Made by a program: the position numbers and the translations under genes. Shown piece by piece: positions 5,997 through 12,183 of a DNA stretch of 13,102 nucleotides. Each line of letters opens with the position of its first letter. Position 1 is the first letter of the stretch. Origin of the DNA: Rhodospirillaceae bacterium CCH5-H10 (GTDB lineage: Bacteria > Pseudomonadota > Alphaproteobacteria > Reyranellales > Reyranellaceae); contig LSKJ01000803.1 in NCBI GenBank assembly GCA_001557035.1, positions 1 through 13,102 on the forward strand. The letters are read 5' to 3'. The notes below the pieces were generated by a model. It worked only from the letters and a program-made list of their open reading frames with translations, was not told where the DNA came from and ran no database searches.

Positions 5997-8621
5997 TCAG
6001 TTCACGCCGTAGCGCTTGAACTCTTCGGCGATGTTCGGCTGGATGCCCGACGCGGTCGACATGTCCGAAATGCCAGCCGGTCCCTGGCCATTGCGCGTCC
6101 GGGCGAGTCCACGGCCGTAGAGGGCGCGGGCGCGGTCGGGATCGGTCCTGAGCGACAGATTGTACTGCGCGATCGCCTTGTCGTACTGCTTCATCTTCAG
6201 ATTGATCAGCCCGATATTGTCGTGCGCGTAGGGATCATTGGGCACAAGTTTCAGAACCTCGTTGCAGTCGGCCAGCGCCGCCTCGAGATTGGCGCCCATC
6301 ACGGCCCGGGTGAGGCAACGGTTGTTCAGCGCCGGCGACATCTTCGGATCGAGCTTCAGGGCCTCGTCATAGTCCGCGACGGCTTTGGCGTAATCGCTCT
6401 TGTTGAAATAGGCGATGCCGCGGTTGAGGAACAGGTTGGCATCGCGCGGGCGCAGCCGGATCGCCTGGTCGAGATCCTCGATCGCGTTCTCGTATTCGCC
6501 CAGGTTGCTGTAGAGGTTGGCACGGCTGGCATAGATGCGCGGGTTCTTCTTGTCGGTGTTGACGGCCTGCGTGTAGTCCTCGATGGCGCGGCCGGCATCG
6601 CCGCGGAACGCCATGACCTGCGCGCGGTAGTACAGCGCCGTCGGGTTGCCCGGTGACAGGCGCAGCGCATCGTCGATGTCGGCGAGCGCCCGCGGATAGT
6701 CCTTCTTGAGGCCATAGGCGAAGCCGCGCTGGATCAGAGCGTTGATGTCGTCGGGGCTGATTTTCAGGGCGGCGTCGAAGTCGACGATCGCCTCGTCGAC
6801 CTTGTCCTTGAAGATCTTCGCCATGCCGCGGTTGATGTAGGCCAGCGGCTCCTTCGGATCGATCTCGATCGACGCGGTGTAGTCCGCGATCGCATTGTCG
6901 TAGTTGTCGATACGGTGATAGGCGGCGCCACGCTCGAAGTATGCGAAGGCCATGCCCGGCGCGAGCTCGATGGCGCGGTTGAGGTCCGCCACCGCCTGTT
7001 CGGTCTTGTCCATCTTGAGGTAGGTGGCGCCACGGCCGAGATAGGCGCGCGGCTCCTTGTCGTTGATCTCGAGAGCAGCCTCGAAATCCTTGACGGCCGC
7101 CTCGTATTCCTGCTTGTCCACCATCGCCATGCCGCGCTGGTAGTAGGCATTGGCGACCTGGTCGGCGGTCTGCGCGGCCGCCGGATCCTTCTTCCCGTCC
7201 TTGTCCTTCTGCGTGAGCTTCAGGATATCGGACGTCTGCAGTCCGAGACGGACGGCCTCCGTGAAATCGCTGATGGCACGGTCCGGATCGTTGCGCTGCC
7301 GCCACGTGACGCCGCGGTTGATCAGGGCGTTCACTTCCTTCGGATTGAGCTTCAGGGCCAAATCGAAGTCGGCGACCGCCTCCTCGAACTTGCCCTTCTT
7401 CGTGTAGTAGACGATCCCGCGGTTGACGAGCGGGCTCGGATCCTTGGGCGTGAGTTCGTGGGCCGCCGTGTAGTCGGCCAGCGCGTTCTCGGAATCGCCG
7501 ATGCGATGATAGGCAATGCCGCGCTGCATGTGCGCGAAGGCCTGGCCGGGCGCCAGCTTGATGCTTTCCGTGAAGTCGGCGATCGCCTGCTTCAGGTCGT
7601 TCTTGTACATGTACGCCGCGCCGCGGCCGACCCAGGGCGAGCCGTCGCGCGGGTTGAGGCGGATCGACTCGGAGAAGTCGGCGATGGCCTTGTCGTAGTC
7701 GTTCTTGTCGTACCAGGCGAGGCCGCGCTGAAAATGGACGAAGGCGGCCTGCAGCGCGATGCGGTTGGCCTCCTGCTGCGGCGACTTGGCGAGCTGGCTG
7801 GTGACCGAGTCGGGCACGATCGTCAGCGATACCGGCTGGATCTTCTCCGGCAGGATCTTGATGGCCGTGGTGAAGTCGGCGATGGCCTGGTTAACGTCGC
7901 CCTTCTTGCGATAGACGATGCCGCGGTTGGTCCAGGCGCTGATTTCCTTGTTGTTGATCTTGAGCGCCGCGTTGAAGTCCGCGATCGCGCCCTCGTTGTT
8001 GTCCTTGCGCGTGTAGAGCACGACGCCGCGGTTGATCAGCGGAAGCGTATCGCGCGGCGCGAGCCGGATCGCATCGCTGTAGTCGATGATCGCGCGGTCG
8101 GCCTCGCCGATCGTCTGATGCACCACACCGCGCTGGATATAGAGATGCGGGTTGAGCGGCTGCGCCATGACGGCGTCGTTGTACATGCGCACGGCCGTGC
8201 GGAAGTCGGACTTGGAGCGCTTGTCGCTGTCCGGCCCCTTCCACGACATGCCGCGATGGAGATAGGCGAGCGCGAGCGCCCCGCCCGAAGCCAGACCATT
8301 GTCGATCACGTCGGTGCAGGCCTCGATCTTGCCCTCCGCGCTGGCGCCGGTCATGCCGTAGCAGACATCGACTTCCGAGGGCTCGCCCGGCTTCCTGGCC
8401 TGCCTCGTCGCGGCCTGCTGCGTCGGCTGGGCGGCCTGACCCTGCGGCTTGGCGGGCGCGGCTTGCGCGGGCGCGGGATGCGCCTGGCCTGGCGGTGCAG
8501 ACTGACTTGCGGGCCGTTGCTGCTGCGCCGCGAGCGGCGTCGCGGCCATGGAACACAGCACTCCCAAGGCAGCGCCGCGGGCGACCCGGCGCACCGCGAC
8601 CCAACGCTCAAAACCCCACAT
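5997..8621 (-). CDS. Large secreted or periplasmic tetratricopeptide-repeat protein
   Basis: An 874-residue protein made almost wholly of TPR helical hairpins, likely a protein-interaction scaffold outside the cytoplasm. Seen: a signal peptide (about 1-33, RRVARGAALGVLCSMAATPLAAQ); a low-complexity Pro/Ala/Gln linker (about 34-78); then about 20 TPR units of 34 residues to about residue 860, with recurring NRGIVY, AIADF and LxP patterns; and the tail IAEEFKRYGVN. Two inserts (about 259-291 and 460-488) break the array, and matching TPRs recur about 197-203 residues apart, showing block duplication. The start is taken at ATG 8621 because AGAGGA lies 6-7 bases upstream. An ATG two codons earlier is too close to that site, and a TTG at 8690 would bury the signal peptide behind 23 unrelated residues. 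No partner is identifiable; the gene stands alone between two Bug loci. The function is unknown beyond the repeat class. Confidence 0.93.
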   Translation of the reverse strand: MWGFERWVAVRRVARGAALGVLCSMAATPLAAQQQRPASQSAPPGQAHPAPAQAAPAKPQGQAAQPTQQAATRQARKPGEPSEVDVCYGMTGASAEGKIEACTDVIDNGLASGGALALAYLHRGMSWKGPDSDKRSKSDFRTAVRMYNDAVMAQPLNPHLYIQRGVVHQTIGEADRAIIDYSDAIRLAPRDTLPLINRGVVLYTRKDNNEGAIADFNAALKINNKEISAWTNRGIVYRKKGDVNQAIADFTTAIKILPEKIQPVSLTIVPDSVTSQLAKSPQQEANRIALQAAFVHFQRGLAWYDKNDYDKAIADFSESIRLNPRDGSPWVGRGAAYMYKNDLKQAIADFTESIKLAPGQAFAHMQRGIAYHRIGDSENALADYTAAHELTPKDPSPLVNRGIVYYTKKGKFEEAVADFDLALKLNPKEVNALINRGVTWRQRNDPDRAISDFTEAVRLGLQTSDILKLTQKDKDGKKDPAAAQTADQVANAYYQRGMAMVDKQEYEAAVKDFEAALEINDKEPRAYLGRGATYLKMDKTEQAVADLNRAIELAPGMAFAYFERGAAYHRIDNYDNAIADYTASIEIDPKEPLAYINRGMAKIFKDKVDEAIVDFDAALKISPDDINALIQRGFAYGLKKDYPRALADIDDALRLSPGNPTALYYRAQVMAFRGDAGRAIEDYTQAVNTDKKNPRIYASRANLYSNLGEYENAIEDLDQAIRLRPRDANLFLNRGIAYFNKSDYAKAVADYDEALKLDPKMSPALNNRCLTRAVMGANLEAALADCNEVLKLVPNDPYAHDNIGLINLKMKQYDKAIAQYNLSLRTDPDRARALYGRGLARTRNGQGPAGISDMSTASGIQPNIAEEFKRYGVN

Positions 8622-8739
8622 GACCATTCCTCTTGCCGGTGCGCGATGGCCCCCAAAGCCATTTTGCACCTGATCGGCGAATGTACCCAATGGGGCGACT
8701 TTTCAGATATTTGGAAGGCAGTGGCAAGGCCGGCTGCGC

Positions 8740-8814
8740 CCAAAACCGGACACAATCCAGGGACTTTATCAAGGCATTCGGGGCTCCCCCATCGACGACA
8801 GGTCCGGTTTTTGG
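8740..8814. repeat. Long-range inverted repeat upstream of the second Bug gene
   Basis: CCAAAACCGGAC (8740-8751) is matched by GTCCGGTTTTTGG (8802-8814), the exact reverse complement apart from one extra T. A 50-base spacer separates them. The right arm ends 34 bases before the ATG. It could form a stem in the Bug mRNA leader, or be a pair of half-sites for a looping regulator. The match is far longer than expected by chance in 227 bp. Confidence 0.6.
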
Positions 8815-8818
8815 CACG

Positions 8819-8838
8819 CTCCCTGCCGTCAAAGGGAG
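8819..8838 (+). promoter_or_regulatory. 5'-UTR hairpin covering the Shine-Dalgarno of the second Bug gene
   Basis: CTCCC (8819-8823) pairs with GGGAG (8834-8838) of the ribosome site, across a 10-base loop that begins TGC. As in the first Bug gene, the purine run continues GGAAACA toward the start. Folding would sequester the Shine-Dalgarno. The stem is only 5 bp, so the effect on translation is uncertain. Confidence 0.38.
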
Positions 8839-8848
8839 GAAACAAGAA

Positions 8849-9841
8849 ATGACAATCGACAGGCGTCTGATCGGGCGCCGCACCGTCGTGGGCGGAATCG
8901 CCGCGGCAACCCTCGCCACTCCGGCCATCGTGAAGGGCCAGGGTACCTATCCGAACAAGACCATCCGCTACATCAATCCGTTCCCGGCCGGTGGGGCCAC
9001 CGACACGCTGTCGCGCATGTTCTGCGCCAAGATGAGCGAGTTGAGCGGCCAGCAGTGGATCGTCGAGAACAAGGGTGGCTCCGGCGGCAATGTCGGCATG
9101 GACGCCCTCGCCCAGTCACCGCCCGACGGCTACACGCTGGGCCTCGGCGGCATCGCCAGCCATGCCATCTCGCCGACGCTCTATGCGAAGCTGCCGTTCA
9201 ACGCCAGGACCGACTTCACGTTCATTTCGACGATGTGGCAGTTGCCCAACATGCTGGTGGTCAATCTCGATGTGCCGGCCAAGACCGTGCCCGAGTTGAT
9301 CGAGCTCCTGCGCAAGAACCCCGGCAAGTATTCCTACGGCTCGGCCGGGTCGGGCACGACGCTGCATCTGTCCGGCGAGCTGTTCAAGCTCATGGCCAAG
9401 GTAGACATCATCCATGTTCCCTATCGCGGTGGCGGCCCCGCGATGCAGGACCTGCTGGCCGGCCAGATCCACATGATCTTCGACAACATCCCAGGCGCGC
9501 TGGCCCAGGCGCGCCCCGGCAAGGTACGGGCGCTGGGCGTCACCTCCGCCAAGAGCAGCCCGGTCGTGCCGGACGTGCCCGCCATCGCCGAGACCCTGCC
9601 GGGCTTCGACATCAACTCGTGGACCACGCTCACGGGCCCAGCGAAGCTGCCGCCCGAGATCGTCACCCGACTGTCGGAGTTGTCGAAGAAGGCGCTGGAG
9701 AGCGAGGACCTCAAGGCCAAGTTCTTCGACCAGGCCGCGATCGCGATCTGGCGCAGCCCGGCCGACACACTGGCCTACCGCGATTCCGAGGAAGCCCGTC
9801 TCGCGCCGATCATCAAGGCATCGGGCGCGCGCGTGGAGTAG
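8849..9841 (+). CDS. Bug/TctC-family tripartite tricarboxylate transporter substrate-binding protein (second copy)
   Basis: A 330-residue exported solute-binding protein of the same family as the one at 4735 but clearly diverged, so not a recent duplicate. The N-terminus MTIDRRLIGRRTVVGGIAAA carries a twin-arginine-like GRRTVVGG before a hydrophobic stretch (about 13-28). Family landmarks follow: the INPFPAGGATDTLSRMF loop (42-58), WIVENKGGSGGNVGMDAL (70-87), PPDGYTLGLGG (91-101), HVPYRGGGPAMQDLLAGQIHM, and GKVRALGVTSAKSSPVVPDVPAIAE. ATG 8849 is chosen because GGGAGGA is 8 bases upstream and the signal peptide starts there; the frame stays open further back but that part reads as non-coding leader. 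A thiamine-diphosphate enzyme begins 34 bp after its stop, so the ligand may be a substrate (for example a 2-oxo acid) of that enzyme; this link is inference. No TctA/TctB genes are present. Confidence 0.93.
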   Translation: MTIDRRLIGRRTVVGGIAAATLATPAIVKGQGTYPNKTIRYINPFPAGGATDTLSRMFCAKMSELSGQQWIVENKGGSGGNVGMDALAQSPPDGYTLGLGGIASHAISPTLYAKLPFNARTDFTFISTMWQLPNMLVVNLDVPAKTVPELIELLRKNPGKYSYGSAGSGTTLHLSGELFKLMAKVDIIHVPYRGGGPAMQDLLAGQIHMIFDNIPGALAQARPGKVRALGVTSAKSSPVVPDVPAIAETLPGFDINSWTTLTGPAKLPPEIVTRLSELSKKALESEDLKAKFFDQAAIAIWRSPADTLAYRDSEEARLAPIIKASGARVE

Positions 9842-9875
9842 CGCGGACCCGGGCTGGCGCGTGTAGACTGGGAGC

Positions 9876-11510
9876 ATGCAAACCCTCACCACCGCCCAAA
9901 CCGTCGTGTCGATGCTGGAAGTGAACGGCATCGACACCCTCTTCTGCCTTCCCGGCGTCCAGAACGACCCGTTCTTCGACGCCCTCTACGATCGCACCAA
10001 TGCGATCCGGCCGATCCACGCGCGCCACGAGCAGGCCTGCGCCTACATGGCGCTGGGCTATGCAATGGCCGCCGGCAAGCCCTCGGCCTACGTGGTCGTG
10101 CCCGGGCCGGGCTTCCTCAACACCACGGCCGCGCTGTCGACCGCCTATGCCGTCAATGCGCCGGTGCTGGCGCTCACGGGCCAGATCCAGCAGTCGATGA
10201 TCGGCCGCAACGTCGGCCTCCTGCACGAGCTGCCCGACCAGTTGGCGATCATGCGCGGCCTGACCAAGTGGGCCGACCGCATCTCCTCGCCCAATGCCGC
10301 GCCGGGGCTCGTGAACGAAGCCTTCCGCCGCCTGCTCTCGGGACGCCAGCGCCCCGTGGCGCTCGAATGCGCCATGGACACATGGGCGCGCCGCGCGCCA
10401 GTCGAGCTGATCGGCACGGCCGCGCTGGCCGATCCCTGCCCGGTCGACGAGGACGCGGTCGAGCGCGCCGCCAAACTGCTGGGCGGCGCCCAGCGTCCAA
10501 TGATCGTGGTCGGCGGCGGCGCCCAGGGCGCCGGCGAATACGTCCAGCGCATCGCCGAGATGCTCGACGCGCCGGTGATGACCGGCCGCATGGGCCAGGG
10601 CGTGATCGACGGCCGCCATCGCCTCTCGATCACTTCGCCGGCCGGCTACCAGTTTTGGGGCGAGGCCGACGTCGTGCTGGCCGTCGGCACGCGCCTGCAA
10701 CCGCAGCAGCAGAACTGGGGCATCGACGACACGCTGAAGATCATCCGCATCGACGCCGACAGCGAGGAACTCGACCGCCAGCGCAAGCCGGAGATCGGAA
10801 TCGTGGGCGACGCCACGGCGACGCTGAGGGTCCTGGCCGATCGTCTGGCCAGGCACAACACGAAGCGCAACGGCCGGGCCGAGCAGGTTGCCGAGATCAA
10901 GGCGGCGTCCACGAAGAAGGTCCGCGACCTGCTGGCGCCGCAGATCGCCTACCTCGAAGCCATGCGCAAGGCACTGCCCGAGGACGGTATCCTGGTCGAT
11001 GAGCTGACGCAGATGGGCTACGCGGCCCGCTTCGCCTGGCCGACCTACAGGCCGCGCACCTTCCTGTCGCCCGGCTACCAGGGCACGCTGGGCTGGGGTT
11101 ACGCCACCTCGCTCGGCGCCAAGATCGCCAAGCCCGACAGCGCCGTCCTGTCGATCAGCGGCGACGGCGGATTCATGTTCACCGCAATGGAAATGGCGAC
11201 GGCCGCCCAGCACGGGATCGGCGTGGTGGCCGTGGTGTTCAGCGACGGCGCCTTCGGCAACGTGAAGCGCATCCAGCAACAGTCGTTCAACAACCGCACC
11301 ATCGCCACCGACCTGCGCAATCCGGACTTCGTGAAGATGGCCGACAGCTTCGGCATCGATGCGGTGCGTGTCGGATCGCCCGACGAACTGGGTACGGCGA
11401 TCTCGCGCGGCATCGCCAAGGGCGCGCCGCTCCTGATCGACTGCCCGGTCGGCCAGTTCCCCGATCCCTGGTCCCTCGTGACGCTGCCCCGGAACCGGCC
11501 GCGTCGATAA
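9876..11510 (+). CDS. Thiamine-diphosphate-dependent enzyme, acetolactate synthase-like family
   Basis: A 544-residue cytoplasmic enzyme of the ThDP decarboxylase/carboligase superfamily. It has the N-terminal pyrimidine-binding domain (about 1-165) with the conserved activating glutamate in ARHEQACAYMALGYA (E52), a central domain (about 190-325, VVGGGAQG), and the C-terminal diphosphate domain (about 355-530). In that domain GDG (429-431) and SDGAFGN (456-462) form the metal and diphosphate site, with D430 and D457 as expected Mg ligands. The usual first Asn of the N-N/D pair is Ser456, which is not itself the ligand. Length fits the family, but the substrate (acetolactate, oxalyl-CoA, benzoylformate, sulfoacetaldehyde types) cannot be told. 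No small regulatory subunit gene is adjacent, arguing against biosynthetic acetohydroxyacid synthase. The ATG at 9876 follows the Bug stop by 34 bp; its ribosome site (GGGAG) is unusually close, which suggests weak or coupled translation. Confidence 0.9.
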   Translation: MQTLTTAQTVVSMLEVNGIDTLFCLPGVQNDPFFDALYDRTNAIRPIHARHEQACAYMALGYAMAAGKPSAYVVVPGPGFLNTTAALSTAYAVNAPVLALTGQIQQSMIGRNVGLLHELPDQLAIMRGLTKWADRISSPNAAPGLVNEAFRRLLSGRQRPVALECAMDTWARRAPVELIGTAALADPCPVDEDAVERAAKLLGGAQRPMIVVGGGAQGAGEYVQRIAEMLDAPVMTGRMGQGVIDGRHRLSITSPAGYQFWGEADVVLAVGTRLQPQQQNWGIDDTLKIIRIDADSEELDRQRKPEIGIVGDATATLRVLADRLARHNTKRNGRAEQVAEIKAASTKKVRDLLAPQIAYLEAMRKALPEDGILVDELTQMGYAARFAWPTYRPRTFLSPGYQGTLGWGYATSLGAKIAKPDSAVLSISGDGGFMFTAMEMATAAQHGIGVVAVVFSDGAFGNVKRIQQQSFNNRTIATDLRNPDFVKMADSFGIDAVRVGSPDELGTAISRGIAKGAPLLIDCPVGQFPDPWSLVTLPRNRPRR

Positions 11511-11514
11511 CCAT

Positions 11515-11600
11515 GTCATCCTGAGCGCAGCGAAGGATCTTGCGCTCGCCAGGGAGTCCGCTGGTCGCTCCGCAAGGTCCTTCGCTGCGCTCAGGACGAC
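11515..11600. repeat. Dispersed-type palindromic intergenic repeat, likely bidirectional terminator
   Basis: The left arm (11515-11544, containing CCTGAGCGCAGCGAAGGATC) and right arm (11571-11600, containing CCTTCGCTGCGCTCAGGA) are reverse complements at 28 of 30 positions, around a 26-base loop. It fills the gap between two convergent genes. The core resembles a repeat I know from many bacterial intergenic regions, whose junk translations read LSAAKDL and FAALRMT; that resemblance is from memory. The strong stem could stop transcription from both sides. Copy number in the genome cannot be judged from one window. Confidence 0.8.
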
Positions 11601-11610
11601 CGGTATTTGC

Positions 11611-12168
11611 TCAGGAAGACGGATACTTACTAAGGCTGCCGTTCGCCCGAATGTCCGCGAGCAGCTGCGTGGCATGCGCCTGGTCGGCAATGCGCTTCGA
11701 TGTGAAGCGCGGGTCCAGTGCCGGCGCCGTCATCAGCAGATGCGCTGCCAGGAAATCCGGCAACGGCGGTGGCTCGTTCTGCTCTTCCGGCATCTCGACC
11801 TCGGCCATGGCGAAATAAGTCGAGCCGTCGTCGCGCTTGAAGAAGTCGACGTCCCAGTGATAGCGGCCTTCGCTCCATGAGTAGCGGACCTTGACCAGCG
11901 TCTCCCTGCGCTGCGTCCACAGGCGCGCGAAGTCGATGGCGCTGAGGCCGGTCTCGATCTCGACGACCTGCCCCTCGATGGTGCGCTTGTAGGTGAAGAT
12001 ATGCTTGGTCTCACCGTCGCCTTCCAGGGAGCGGATGCGCAGGCCCGGCGCATCGAGATAGGCCTGCCGCAGCAGATGGCGCGCGACGCCCGGCCGCCGG
12101 CCCAGCTCCGCCTCCAGCTCCGTCGCCTGTTCGTTCAGGACAAATTTGCGTTCGTTCTCGATCGGCAT
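11611..12168 (-). CDS. CYTH-domain protein (triphosphate tunnel metalloenzyme family)
   Basis: A 185-residue cytoplasmic protein of the CYTH superfamily, whose members hydrolyse or bind inorganic triphosphate or related triphosphates inside a beta-barrel tunnel using divalent metal. The signature ExExK is at residues 4-8 (MPIENERKFVL). Later tunnel-lining charged motifs follow: HIFTYKRTI, VVEIETGL, LVKVRYSW, WDVDFFKRDD and AMAEVEMPEE. Length is normal for a stand-alone bacterial enzyme without a CHAD domain. The start is ATG 12168, because the ExExK motif must be near the N-terminus. The frame is open far upstream, but that part overlaps the divergent enzyme gene and has no family match. No good Shine-Dalgarno precedes it (GGTGG at most). 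The start is only 15 bp from that of the divergent gene, so its promoter must lie inside the neighbour's coding sequence. The substrate is uncertain. Confidence 0.9.
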   Translation of the reverse strand: MPIENERKFVLNEQATELEAELGRRPGVARHLLRQAYLDAPGLRIRSLEGDGETKHIFTYKRTIEGQVVEIETGLSAIDFARLWTQRRETLVKVRYSWSEGRYHWDVDFFKRDDGSTYFAMAEVEMPEEQNEPPPLPDFLAAHLLMTAPALDPRFTSKRIADQAHATQLLADIRANGSLSKYPSS

Positions 12169-12176
12169 GCTAGAAT
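12168..12176 (+). promoter_or_regulatory. Extended -10 promoter giving a probably leaderless mRNA
   Basis: TGCTAGAAT matches the extended -10 TGNTATAAT at all but one position. Its hexamer ends 7 bases before the ATG at 12184, so transcription should start at about 12183-12184, at the start codon. No Shine-Dalgarno precedes that ATG, which fits a leaderless transcript. A weak -35-like TTGCGT lies at 12146 with a 19-base spacer. The start codon of the divergent CYTH gene overlaps this element. Confidence 0.5.
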
Positions 12177-12183
12177 CGCCACC

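Larger units (their letters stand above)
8622..8848. other. Divergent intergenic region between the TPR gene and the second Bug gene
   Basis: This 227-bp gap must hold the promoters of both divergent genes. It is locally AT-richer around 8694-8712 (ACTTTTCAGATATTTGG). I find only weak hexamer pairs, for example TTGCAC at 8664 on the plus strand, and do not assign a promoter. It also contains a long inverted repeat (8740-8814) and a Shine-Dalgarno hairpin, listed separately. Confidence 0.6.

Noticed and set aside
5997..8400. Regularly spaced similar DNA segments, including repeated GCGATCGC-like words, that could suggest a CRISPR array or site repeats
   Set aside because: They encode the recurring AIADF part of TPR units; spacing is about 102 bp and the copies are degenerate, so they are protein repeats.
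8622..8690. N-terminal extension of the TPR protein to a TTG start
   Set aside because: The extension has no ribosome site and would place 23 residues before the signal peptide; the ATG at 8621 fits better.
6915..8852. A 645-codon plus-strand open frame opposite the TPR gene
   Set aside because: It mirrors the TPR repeats in antisense, has no domain pattern or ribosome site, and arises from high GC content.
4735..9841. A complete tripartite tricarboxylate transporter
   Set aside because: Only the two binding proteins are present; no TctA- or TctB-like membrane proteins are encoded, and the 53-residue protein is too short for TctB.
9813..11690. A long minus-strand open frame opposite the ThDP enzyme
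   Set aside because: It is antisense to a clear enzyme gene, its composition is His/Arg/Gly-rich as expected from the complement of GC-rich codons, and its first part is just a translation of the intergenic palindrome.
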